Below, one piece after another: positions 1 to 7,777 of a stretch of 64,000 nucleotides of DNA. Source of the DNA: Micromonospora purpureochromogenes (GTDB lineage: Bacteria; Actinomycetota; Actinomycetes; Mycobacteriales; Micromonosporaceae); contig NZ_LT607410.1 in NCBI RefSeq assembly GCF_900091515.1, forward strand, positions 5,890,001 to 5,954,000, given 5' to 3'. Position 1 is the stretch's first letter; each line of letters starts with the position of its first letter. The notes beneath the pieces are model-generated. The model saw only the letters and a list, made by a program, of their open reading frames with translations, did not search any database and was not told the origin of the DNA. The position numbers and the translations under genes were made by a program.

Positions 1-690
1 TCCGACGGCCGGGACGGACGCCGGCGCCGCCGGCTTCAGGGCGCGCAGCGCGTAGACCAGATCGGGCCGGACCTTGGCGACGGTGACCACGGTGGTCGCG
101 GTGATCAGGCCCTCGCCGATGCCGATCAGCAGGTGGACCCCGGCCATCGTGCCGGCCAGGCCGGTGATGTTGCCGCCCAGGTCGGTGGTGCCGCCCAGCC
201 AGTACTCGAAGACGAAGCCCTGGGCCGCCACCACCACGCTGACCAGCGCGGAGACGAACGCGGTCACCCCGAGCCCGGCCGGCGTGCGGGGCAGCACCCG
301 CAGCAGCCCGGCGATCAGCAGGTACGCCGCGGCGGTGCCGAGGATCGCCATGTTGGTGATGTTCAGGCCGACCATCGCGACGCCGCCGTCGCCGAAGACC
401 AGCGCCTGCACGACCAGCACCACCGCCACGCAGAGCGCGCCCACCCAGGGGCCGACCAGCAGCGCGGCCAGGGCGCCACCGAGCAGGTGGCCGCTCACCC
501 CGGCGGTGAAGATCGGGAAGTTGAGCATCTGCACGGCGAAGATGAAGGCGGCGACCAGGCCGGCCATCGGGGCCAGCCGGTCGTCCAGGTCGCGCCGGCC
601 GCGCAGCACGCAGAAGGTCAGCGCGGCGAGCGCGACGGCCGCGAAGATCCCCGCCACGGGACCGTTGATGATCCCGTTCGAGATGTGCAT
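1..690 (-). CDS. cbiM: CbiM-type energy-coupling factor permease, nickel/cobalt uptake (3' end beyond window)
   Basis: Integral membrane substrate-binding (S) component of an ECF transporter for Ni2+ or Co2+. At least 230 codons are present and the reading frame continues past base 1. The protein starts MHISNGIINGP and has several hydrophobic helices with a conserved SGHLLGG segment. I chose the ATG at 690 rather than the in-frame GTG at 705 because, in the structurally characterised NikM/CbiM family, the N-terminal Met-His itself coordinates the metal. The gene is divergent from the peroxiredoxin gene. A perfect palindrome and a matching promoter lie 23-65 bases upstream. Partner CbiN/CbiQ/CbiO genes would lie to the left of the window. 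Family is clear; the metal (Ni or Co) is inferred. Confidence 0.9.
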   Translation of the reverse strand, partial: MHISNGIINGPVAGIFAAVALAALTFCVLRGRRDLDDRLAPMAGLVAAFIFAVQMLNFPIFTAGVSGHLLGGALAALLVGPWVGALCVAVVLVVQALVFGDGGVAMVGLNITNMAILGTAAAYLLIAGLLRVLPRTPAGLGVTAFVSALVSVVVAAQGFVFEYWLGGTTDLGGNITGLAGTMAGVHLLIGIGEGLITATTVVTVAKVRPDLVYALRALKPAAPASVPAVG

Positions 691-712
691 CGCCAGGGTG
701 TCCACACCGCGC

Positions 713-742
713 AGCCTATTTGGCAGACCATGTTGTTGCCAA
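713..742 (-). promoter_or_regulatory. Promoter of cbiM overlapping the operator
   Basis: On the minus strand, TTGGCA (742-737) and TAGGCT (718-713) are separated by 18 bases, a reasonable -35/-10 pair. This predicts a start of transcription near 706 and a 15-base leader before the ATG at 690. The -35 hexamer lies inside the palindrome at 733-755, so a bound repressor would block RNA polymerase. Inferred from sequence only. Confidence 0.45.
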
Positions 743-755
743 GACTTGGCAACAA
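733..755. promoter_or_regulatory. Perfect 23-bp palindrome, probable Nur (nickel) operator
   Basis: Arms TTGTTGCCAAG and CTTGGCAACAA are perfect reverse complements around a single central A. The core TTGCCA-N5-TGGCAA matches the Streptomyces Nur box (TTGCAA-N5-TTGCAA) at five of six positions in each half. It sits between cbiM and the divergent peroxiredoxin gene and overlaps the predicted cbiM -35. Control of nickel/cobalt uptake by a Fur-family nickel sensor fits; no regulator gene is visible here. Confidence 0.65.
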
Positions 756-828
756 GCCATGGTCCTGATCACCACGCGGTCGGCGCGCGTCGCCCGACGC
801 CGTCCCGGACGGCGGTAAGGTCGCTGCC

Positions 829-1305
829 ATGACCGCGCCCGACCGCCTCAACCCCGGCGACCCCGCCCCCGACTTCACCCTGCCGACCGACACCGGCGAG
901 ACGCTCTCCCTGGCCGACCTGCGCGGCCGCCGGGTCATCCTGTACGCCTACCCGGCCGCGATGACCCCCGGCTGCACCAAGCAGGCCTGCGACTTCCGCG
1001 ACTCGCTCGCCTCGCTCCAGGCCGCCGGGTACGAGGTCGTCGGCATCTCCCCGGACAAGCCGGAGAAGCTGGCGAAGTTCCGCGAGCGCGACGCCATCAC
1101 CTTCCCGCTGGTCGCCGACGCCGACAAGGCGGTGCTCACCGCGTACGGCGCGTACGGCGAGAAGCAGATGTACGGCCGGACGGTGACCGGGGTGATCCGC
1201 TCCACGTTCGTCATCGACCCGGACGGGAAGATCGAGCGGGCGCTCTACAACGTGAAGGCCACCGGGCACGTGGCGAAGCTGCGGCGGGACCTCGGCCTCG
1301 ACTGA
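829..1305 (+). CDS. bcp: Peroxiredoxin, BCP/PrxQ type (thioredoxin-dependent thiol peroxidase)
   Basis: Cytoplasmic peroxidase of 158 residues that reduces H2O2 and organic hydroperoxides using thioredoxin. The AhpC/TSA fold is full length. The motif PGCTKQACDF carries the peroxidatic Cys49 and the resolving Cys54 four residues later, which is diagnostic of the PrxQ/BCP atypical 2-Cys group. The usual YPKDNTPGC segment reads YPAAMTPGC, so the charged residues before Pro are replaced. The gene is monocistronic and divergent from cbiM; the palindrome at 733-755 is about 75 bases upstream of its ATG. Confidence 0.95.
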   Translation: MTAPDRLNPGDPAPDFTLPTDTGETLSLADLRGRRVILYAYPAAMTPGCTKQACDFRDSLASLQAAGYEVVGISPDKPEKLAKFRERDAITFPLVADADKAVLTAYGAYGEKQMYGRTVTGVIRSTFVIDPDGKIERALYNVKATGHVAKLRRDLGLD

Positions 1306-1335
1306 GGTGTCACACCCGGCCGCTACGGTCCGTGC

Positions 1336-2295
1336 GTGGTCCGATACAAGTACACGCCCGAGGCGCTCGCCGAGGCGGCCGCCGCCGCGCACTCCATCGC
1401 CGGGGTGATGCGGCTGCTCGGCGTCCGCATCAGCGGTGGGTCGCGCGCGCACATCAGCCGGCAGTTGAAGCGGTTCGGCATCGACACGTCGCACTTCACG
1501 GGCAGCGCACACAACAAGGGGCGTCAGGCGCCCCGCCGGAACCCTTTAGGAGTTCTGGTCAAGCTCCCAGCCGACACTCCGAGAACGCCAGGATTCCGCC
1601 TCAAGAGAGCCCTCGCATTCATTGGCCTTCCGGAGCAGTGTGAGATTTGCGGCGTCGGCCCGGTCTGGCAGGGCCTGCCACTCGTCCTGCATGTCGACCA
1701 CATCAACGGCGACTTCCTCGACAACCGTGCACCGAACCTGCGGCTCCTCTGCCCAAACTGCCACAGCCAGACGGCCACCTACGCCGGGCGGAAGAGGCAG
1801 GCAGCACCGACGTCGACTCACCACCTGCCCGGCCAGAGCGACGAGCCGTCCGATGGCTCGGCAGCGGACGGGAATCAGCTGAACACCTCCGCCGCGTCGA
1901 TCAGGGAGGAGGAAATCGAGCCGTTGATCCAGGCAGTGAGCTCAGGTGGACTGACGACTGCGGAGGCGGCTCAACGCCTTGGTTGCACCCGAGACCACGT
2001 GGGCAGGCTGCGTCGGCGGCTGGCGACGACGGGACGCATCACGCCGGAGCCGCGTGCTCGTGATCGACCGGTGCGCCGACAGCATCGGGAAGACGTCATC
2101 CGATTCGCCGCCGCCAACCCGGACTGGGGTTCCCGCAGGATCGCGCGAGGACTGGCGGAGTCATCAGGCGGCGTTCGGGTGATCAGCCATCGCACCGTCC
2201 TGCTGATCCTGAAGGAGGCAGGGCTGGTCGCTGTCGGGGCGCGAGGTTCTACAATCAGCGCGTCGGCGGGAGTGGCGGAACGGCAGACGCGGTAG
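1336..2295 (+). CDS. HNH endonuclease-domain protein with C-terminal helix-turn-helix regions
   Basis: Protein of 319 residues from a GTG. Residues about 1-60 resemble the N-terminal part of common actinobacterial stand-alone HNH proteins. The HNH motif spans about 102-150: Cys102/Cys105 and Cys139/Cys142 form a zinc site, with Asp121-His122, Asn134 and His143 as the active-site set. About 205-230 is a helix-turn-helix (AAQRLGCTRDHVGRL). About 255-297 (NPDWGSRRIARGLAE, then SHRTVLLILKEAGL) resembles the HTH of IS3-type transposases. The last ten codons and the TAG stop lie inside the following tRNA gene, so the natural C-terminus may end earlier or be chimeric. Nuclease role is inferred; substrate unknown. 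Confidence 0.75.
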   Translation: MVRYKYTPEALAEAAAAAHSIAGVMRLLGVRISGGSRAHISRQLKRFGIDTSHFTGSAHNKGRQAPRRNPLGVLVKLPADTPRTPGFRLKRALAFIGLPEQCEICGVGPVWQGLPLVLHVDHINGDFLDNRAPNLRLLCPNCHSQTATYAGRKRQAAPTSTHHLPGQSDEPSDGSAADGNQLNTSAASIREEEIEPLIQAVSSGGLTTAEAAQRLGCTRDHVGRLRRRLATTGRITPEPRARDRPVRRQHREDVIRFAAANPDWGSRRIARGLAESSGGVRVISHRTVLLILKEAGLVAVGARGSTISASAGVAERQTR

Positions 2296-2351
2296 GTTTA
2301 GGTCCTATTGTCCGAAAGGACGTGGGGGTTCAAATCCCCTCTCCCGCACCA
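2266..2351 (+). tRNA. tRNA-Leu(UAG)
   Basis: Class II tRNA. The acceptor stem GCGGGAG pairs with CTCCCGC. The anticodon stem GTAGG/CCTAT holds the loop TTTAGGT, with anticodon TAG at 2299-2301. The long variable arm is GTCC-GAAA-GGAC, the T arm is GGGGG-TTCAAAT-CCCCT, and discriminator A is followed by an encoded CCA. It reads CUA/CUN leucine codons. Its first 30 bases overlap the 3' end of the HNH gene on the same strand. Confidence 0.97.
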
Positions 2352-2407
2352 GGCATCACTGTCAGGCGCATCACGATCTTGGGCTCGCCCAGCACCGCTC
2401 CACGAAG

Positions 2408-2947
2408 ATGGCTGGCGTGAGTCTGCGCTTCGTCCTCGACCCCGATCTCACCCCTGACCTCCGCGAGCGGATCGTCGACCTCTGGGTCGACGTCACCAAC
2501 GCCGGCGGCGCGGTCGGCTTCGTCGCCCCGGTCAGCCCCGCCGAGGTCCGTCCGGTCGCCGAGCGGACCCTCGCCGACATCACCGACGGGCCGGACCGGC
2601 TGCTCGTCGGGTACGAGGGCGACCGCCTCGCCGCCGTGCTGATCTTCGCGGACAACCGGTTCCACCTGAAGCCGCACTGGGGCATCCTCAAGCGGGTGAT
2701 GGTCCACCCGGACACCCAGGGCCGAGGCTATGGCCTCGACCTGATGCGGGAGGCGGCGCGCCGCGCCCCGGAGCTGGGCTGGCGGGCGCTGCACGTGACG
2801 GTGCGGGGCGGGCTCGGCCTGGAGCACTTCTACGCCCGGCTCGGCTACCGGGAGATCGGGCGGCTGCCGGGCGCGCTGCGGGTGGCACCCGGCGACGACC
2901 GCGACGAGATCCTCATGTGGCGGGACCTGGACGAGCCGACGGGCTGA
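2408..2947 (+). CDS. GNAT-family N-acetyltransferase
   Basis: Cytoplasmic protein of 179 residues. Motif A of the GNAT fold lies at about 94-112 (RVMVHPDTQGRGYG), where the Q-x-x-G-x-G/A loop holds the acetyl-CoA pyrophosphate. The C-terminal FYARLGYREIG strand-helix is also typical. The acceptor substrate cannot be told from sequence. ATG at 2408 is used; a GTG at 2417 would shorten it by three residues and neither has a strong ribosome site. It is convergent with the expansin remnant, leaving a three-base gap. Confidence 0.85.
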   Translation: MAGVSLRFVLDPDLTPDLRERIVDLWVDVTNAGGAVGFVAPVSPAEVRPVAERTLADITDGPDRLLVGYEGDRLAAVLIFADNRFHLKPHWGILKRVMVHPDTQGRGYGLDLMREAARRAPELGWRALHVTVRGGLGLEHFYARLGYREIGRLPGALRVAPGDDRDEILMWRDLDEPTG

Positions 2948-2950
2948 CGG

Positions 2951-3936
2951 TCAGCCGCCGCAACCGGCCGCACCGGTGGAATCCACCGGCGCCACCGCCG
3001 CGTCGAGCACGGCCGGCGGGGAGGCTGCCGCCGGGAGGACGGGCGACGCGGACACCGAGGGGGATGCCGACCGGCTGGGGCGCGCCGACGGCGACCGCGC
3101 CGGCGTGGTGGCCCTGGCGGGAGCGGCGCCCCCGTACATCCTGACCGTGCTGCGCTGCACCCGGCCCGGCGCCATCCGGATGCCGGTGGCGGTGACGCGA
3201 TGGCCGTACACGTCGGTGACCCGGATGGCGTACGGCCCGGGACCGGCGCCGGATTCGATCAGCCAGTAGTTGTAGTCCTGCCGGGCGGCGCCGCGCCAGG
3301 CGCCGGAGCTGCCCTGCCGCACCTCGACCGAGCGCAGCGGGTTGCCGTGCTGGCCGACGAGCACGGCGAACCACCACTGCGAGGCGCGCCCTCCTTGATC
3401 CGGAAGGTCAGCGGGCCGGGCAGCGGCGGGTCGACCACCACGCGGTAGCTGATCCCGACGACGCCTGCACCGGGTCGGCGATCTCGGCGAACGCCTCCCG
3501 GGACAGGTCGAGGTGCCCGGGTTCGCACTCCGGGCACTGGTCCATGACCAGCACCCGGACGGTCCCGCGCGGGCCGGTGACGTCGAGGAAGCCGCCGCAG
3601 GCGGCACCGGCCGCGTACTCGGCCGGGCCGAGGGCGACGTAGCGTCGGTTGGCCGGCGCGGACGGGTAGGAGCAGTTGCCGCCCGCGCCCTTCGAGTCGT
3701 AGAAGGGTGGCCTTTCCCTTGTGGACGGCGCCGGCGACGGGTGGCACGGCGAGGGCCCGGGGCGCGGCGCAGGCGGGCGCGGCGCCGGAGCGCAGGGCGA
3801 GGCTGAGCCCCAGCACGGTGGCGAGCGCCGCGACGCCGCCGGCGGCCAGCCAGCGGGTACGGGCGGAGCGGGGGGCCCGGCGGCGGCCCGCCGTGGGACG
3901 GGGGGCGGGGTCGCCGGGAGCGCTGCCGTCGGTCAC
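2951..3936 (-). pseudogene. Expansin-like protein (EXLX1 type), interrupted by three frameshifts
   Basis: Reading across three frames restores a bacterial expansin. It has an N-terminal membrane segment or signal (about 3870-3800), then domain D1 (GKATFYDSKG, a VLVMDQCPECEPG-like stretch and HLDLSREAFAEIADPVQG), then domain D2 (RIKEGASQWWFAVLVGQ, DYNYWL, GPYAIRVTDVYG), and a Ser/Pro/Ala-rich tail ending at 2951. Breaks: one extra base near 3706-3711, one missing base near 3461-3465, and a net two-base insertion near 3386-3390. Coding character is kept throughout, so this is either a very recent pseudogene or assembly error in GC-rich runs. Expansins loosen cellulose networks without hydrolysis; a GH12 cellulase is encoded at 43,830. 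Confidence 0.8.
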
Positions 3937-4010
3937 GCCGGTCGATGTTGCCGGACCGGCACGCCGGGCGCCAAGCGGGCTAAGCGAAAGCTAAGACCCG
4001 ACGGTGGGAG

Positions 4011-4844
4011 TCACCAGGCCACGCCGATGCCGTCGCCGGGGTACCAGTGGTCGCGCGGGGTCTCCCGGTAGGCGAGGAAACGCCGGCCGGTGCGTTCGGC
4101 GTGCGCGGCGAGCACGTCGGTGTGGGTGACGTTGTCGGTGAGCAGCATCGCGCCGGGGGCGAGCTTCGGCTCGACCGCCTCGAACTCGCGCTTCTCGTGG
4201 GCCCGGCTGTGGTCGCTGTCGTGCAGGAACAGGTTGACGGGCCGGTCCAGCGCGGCGATGGAGGCGATGGAGTCGCCGATGACCAGGTCGACCACGTCGG
4301 ACCAGGGTGCGGTGCGGGCGAGGTAGCCGGCCTCGGGGTTGATGTCCAGCGAGGTGAGCCGCCCGGGGTGCCCGTCGGCGGCGTTGCGCAGCAGGGCGGC
4401 GGCGAGCACGCAGCTGCCCAGCCCCTTGTCGACACCGGTCTCGACGACGTGGGTGGGCCGGGTGGCGCGGACGATGGCGTACCAGCCGACGCGCCGGGCG
4501 TACCGGACCTGCTTGTCGGCCAGGCCGCGGCGGGCGGCGCCGGCGGTGGCCCGCTCGATGTGGCCGCGCAGCGTGTCGTCGGACTCGATCTCCTCGACGT
4601 ACGCGCGGACCTGCTTGACGGGGGTGTCGCAGACGACGCTGACGAACCAGGTCAGGTGCTGGCGGCTCAGCTTGGTCAGCTCGTAGGTGTAGTTGTGGTG
4701 TTCGCGGGAGGTGAACAGCCAGCGAGCGGAGGTGCGGATGACCCTGGCGTCGTGCCGGGCGACGCGGCCGAGCCGCTTCGGGAAGGCGGCGACCGGCGCG
4801 AGGCGGGTACGGGCGATGGCCCGGCGAAGCGTCGTTGCGTCCAC
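4011..4844 (-). CDS. Class I SAM-dependent methyltransferase
   Basis: Protein of 277 residues with a Rossmann-fold methyltransferase domain in its second half. Motif I is VVETGVDKGLGS (about 133-144). Motif II is LTSLDINPEAG, whose Asp would bind the SAM ribose. Then comes LFLHDSDHSRAHEKREF and a strand/loop APGAMLLTDN. The His/Asp-rich DSDHS segment resembles the macrocin-O-methyltransferase/'Methyltransf_24' group that modifies sugars or small molecules. It is divergent from the LCP gene, at the edge of the exopolysaccharide block, so a sugar substrate is possible but unproven. Confidence 0.8.
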   Translation of the reverse strand: MDATTLRRAIARTRLAPVAAFPKRLGRVARHDARVIRTSARWLFTSREHHNYTYELTKLSRQHLTWFVSVVCDTPVKQVRAYVEEIESDDTLRGHIERATAGAARRGLADKQVRYARRVGWYAIVRATRPTHVVETGVDKGLGSCVLAAALLRNAADGHPGRLTSLDINPEAGYLARTAPWSDVVDLVIGDSIASIAALDRPVNLFLHDSDHSRAHEKREFEAVEPKLAPGAMLLTDNVTHTDVLAAHAERTGRRFLAYRETPRDHWYPGDGIGVAW

Positions 4845-4972
4845 GCAGTGGGTTGTACCAGGTGAAGGTGAAGAGTGGCGAAGAAAGTTTTGGATTCACC
4901 GACCGGGTGGCCGGGGCTGACCGTCCGGACGAGGGTCCCCGGCGGCAATCCTGAATCAGTAGCATCGCGGCC

Positions 4973-6040
4973 ATGTCAGATCGCCAGCAGCTCGCCGACT
5001 CCGAACCACGCCTCCCCGCGTCCGAAGAGGATGTCGACGGTACGGGCCAGCCGTCCGCTCCGGCTCCGCGTCGCCGTCGCGGCCGGCGTATCGCCCTGAT
5101 CGTGCTGCTGGTGCTGGCGCTGCTGGGTGCCGGTGGCGTCGGTGCGGGCGCGTTCTATCTGCGCTCCGTCGAGAAGGACATCGACCGGGTGGACGCCTTC
5201 ACCGAGGTGCCGCAGGAGAACCGTCCACCGGTGGTGGCCAAGGACGCGATGAACATCATGATCCTGGGCAGCGACTCGCGTGATCCGGAGAAGACCACCG
5301 GTTCGCGGACCGACACCATCATCCTGGCCCACCTGCCGAAGGACCGGAAGACCGCTCAGCTCATCTCGATTCCGCGGGACACCTGGGTGCGGGTGCCGCG
5401 CTCCAAGGACGGTCAGCACGGCGGCCGGGAAGCCAAGATCAACGCCGCCTACGCCTGGGGCGGGATTCCGCTGATGGTGCAGACCGTCGAGGAGTTCACC
5501 AAGGTCCGCGTCGACCACGTGGCGGTGATCGACTTCGCCGGGTTCAAGGACATCATCGACGCCCTGGGGGGCGTGGACATCTACTCGGACAAGACGTTCA
5601 CCTCGATCCACCCCCCGTTCCGCACCTTCCAGCAAGGCATGCAGAAGATGGACGGCGAGACGGCACTGGACTACTCGCGGCAGCGCAAGCAGTTCGCGGA
5701 CGGGGACTTCGCCCGGATCCGCCACCAGCAGCAGGTGATCAAGGCAATCCTGGACAAGGCGGCCTCCGGCGGCATCCTCACGAGCCCCGGCAAGCTGAAC
5801 GACTTCGTCAAGGCTTCCTCGGCAGCCGTCTCGGTCGACGAGGGAATGTCGTTGTTGGACATGGCGACCGACCTGCGCGGGCTGCGCGGCGGCAACCTCG
5901 CCTTCTTCACCAGCCCGACCAGGGGCACGGGCCAGGTGGGCACCGAGAGCGTGGTCTTCGCCGACACCGACAAGGTGCGGTCCTTCTACAATGCCGTCCG
6001 CCGGGACGCGGTGCCGGAGATCGTGGCCGCCGGAAAGTAG
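4973..6040 (+). CDS. LytR-CpsA-Psr (LCP) family cell-wall polymer ligase
   Basis: Membrane-anchored enzyme of 355 residues that transfers undecaprenyl-linked glycopolymers to peptidoglycan. It has a charged cytoplasmic N-terminus, one transmembrane helix (about 38-62), and an extracellular LCP domain from about 93. Visible landmarks are NIMILGSDSRD, RTDTIILAHL (Arg112 and Asp114), ISIPRDTWV (Arg135) and LDYSRQRKQFADGDFARIRHQQQ, whose Arg residues bind the pyrophosphate. It opens the exopolysaccharide gene block and probably attaches its product to the wall. Start at ATG 4973; no clear ribosome site. Confidence 0.93.
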   Translation: MSDRQQLADSEPRLPASEEDVDGTGQPSAPAPRRRRGRRIALIVLLVLALLGAGGVGAGAFYLRSVEKDIDRVDAFTEVPQENRPPVVAKDAMNIMILGSDSRDPEKTTGSRTDTIILAHLPKDRKTAQLISIPRDTWVRVPRSKDGQHGGREAKINAAYAWGGIPLMVQTVEEFTKVRVDHVAVIDFAGFKDIIDALGGVDIYSDKTFTSIHPPFRTFQQGMQKMDGETALDYSRQRKQFADGDFARIRHQQQVIKAILDKAASGGILTSPGKLNDFVKASSAAVSVDEGMSLLDMATDLRGLRGGNLAFFTSPTRGTGQVGTESVVFADTDKVRSFYNAVRRDAVPEIVAAGK

Positions 6041-6151
6041 GACCTCGGACTGCCTGGTCGGCCCTGGTGGCGCAACAAACCGCTTCATATCCTGCGTGCG
6101 CCCTGGTAGCGCCGTATGCGCGGTCCGGGCAGTCACGGGGGAAGGACGACC

Positions 6152-7687
6152 ATGCCAAGGCAACCGCCAACGGTTCAGCACAGTACGGCCGCGACGCACG
6201 ACGAGGACGTGCCGCATCGCGTCGCGGCGGAAGGTGACGGGCACAGCCGCGTTGGCATGCCCACGATCCCATCCGCCGCGGCCCCGGGAAGCCACGGCGA
6301 CGGCACCCGCCGGCTGGGGCTGGATGCGACCACGGTGCTGCCGTACGCCGGCTCCCGCGCCTCCCGGCGCACCCGGGGCCTGCGCGCCTGGATGATGACG
6401 GCCCCCGTGGACATCGCCGCGCTGCTCGCGCCGCTGCTGGTCACCCACCAGTACTGGCGCGGCACACTGGTCATGGCCGGCCTCACCGTTGCCTTCTTCG
6501 CCGCAGGCGGGCTCTACCACGCGCGGCGGCACGTGAGCATCCTCGACGAACTGCCGAGCCTCTGCGGCCGGCTGCTGGCCTCCGCCGCGGTCGTCGCCAT
6601 GATCGCGGCCGTGCGCCACGAGTCGGCGGAATACGTACTCGGCTTCACCCGCGGGGTCGGCATGTCCGCCGGGCTGGTCGTCGTCGGGCGGGCGATCACC
6701 CGGGAGATCGCCGCCGTCGCCCGCAAGCGCCGGTGGGTGGAGCACAACGCGATCATCATCGGAAGCGGGCAGACCTCGGTGGAACTCGCCCGCCTGCTGC
6801 GCCGCTACCCCCAGTACGGCCTGCGTTTCGTCGGCTGCGTGGACAGCCCGTCCCGGCAGGCTCCGCCGGCGCACCCGCTGATCGGCGGCCTGCACGAACT
6901 CGAACAACTGGTCACCATGGTCGAGTGCGACGTGCTCATCGTCGCCGATCCGGACTGTCCGGAGCCGCTGCTGATGGAGGTCCTCCGCCGGCCGGCGAAC
7001 GCGAACTGCGACCTGTGGGCGGTGCCCCGGCTCTGGGGCTCCCGTTCGCACGGCGACCACATCGGCGCCATTCCGATCGTCAAGGTCGGCGACACCACCC
7101 TCTCCGGGCCGCGGTGGGCGCTCAAGCGGGCCTCGGACGTGGCCTTCGCCGTGGTCGCGCTCGTGGTGCTCAGCCCGGTGCTGCTGCTCTGCGCGATCGC
7201 CGTGTTCGTCGACGGCGGGCGCGGAATCTTCTTCCGCCAGGAGCGGATCGGCCGGCACGGCGAGCCCTTCAACATGGTGAAGTTCCGGTCGATGCGACCG
7301 GTGAACGAGCACGAGTCGCAGACGAACTGGTCCATCGCACACGACCAACGGCTCCGGCCGATCGGACGGTTCCTGCGTCGTACGTCCCTCGACGAGCTGC
7401 CGCAGCTGTGGAACATCCTGCGCGGCGACATGAGCGTGGTGGGGCCCAGGCCGGAGCGCCCGTACTTCGTGGAGAAGTTCTCCGCCGAATACCCGAACTA
7501 CGCGATGCGCCACCGGGTTCCGGTGGGGCTCACCGGGCTGGCGCAGGTCAGCGGCCTGCGCGGGGACACGCCGATCTCCGACCGCGCCCGGTTCGACAAC
7601 TACTACATCGAGAACTGGTCCCTGTGGCTGGACGCCAAGGTGCTGCTGCGCACGGTGGCCGAGGTGTTCCGCGGCGGCGGCCGCTGA
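6152..7687 (+). CDS. Exopolysaccharide polyprenyl-phosphate sugar-1-phosphate transferase (WcaJ/WbaP type)
   Basis: Priming enzyme of 511 residues that loads the first sugar-1-phosphate onto undecaprenyl phosphate at the inner membrane. The N-terminal half has transmembrane helices and a CoA-binding-like Rossmann region (AIIIGSGQTSVELARLL). The C-terminal catalytic domain begins near residue 320: ALKRASDV, FRQERIGRHGEPFNMVKFRSM, RTSLDELPQLWNILRGDMS, VGPRPERP and LTGLAQVSG. ATG 6152 is chosen over the in-frame ATG at 6116 because GGGGAAGG lies just before it. Next genes encode glycosyltransferases, flippase and polymerase. Confidence 0.93.
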   Translation: MPRQPPTVQHSTAATHDEDVPHRVAAEGDGHSRVGMPTIPSAAAPGSHGDGTRRLGLDATTVLPYAGSRASRRTRGLRAWMMTAPVDIAALLAPLLVTHQYWRGTLVMAGLTVAFFAAGGLYHARRHVSILDELPSLCGRLLASAAVVAMIAAVRHESAEYVLGFTRGVGMSAGLVVVGRAITREIAAVARKRRWVEHNAIIIGSGQTSVELARLLRRYPQYGLRFVGCVDSPSRQAPPAHPLIGGLHELEQLVTMVECDVLIVADPDCPEPLLMEVLRRPANANCDLWAVPRLWGSRSHGDHIGAIPIVKVGDTTLSGPRWALKRASDVAFAVVALVVLSPVLLLCAIAVFVDGGRGIFFRQERIGRHGEPFNMVKFRSMRPVNEHESQTNWSIAHDQRLRPIGRFLRRTSLDELPQLWNILRGDMSVVGPRPERPYFVEKFSAEYPNYAMRHRVPVGLTGLAQVSGLRGDTPISDRARFDNYYIENWSLWLDAKVLLRTVAEVFRGGGR

Positions 7688-7777
7688 GCCGGGACCGCCG
7701 AGCACCCGACGCCGTCGGACGGGACTGGCAGCAGCCACGCCCAGCGCCGAACCGCACCCCGAACCCTTGGAGATCCC

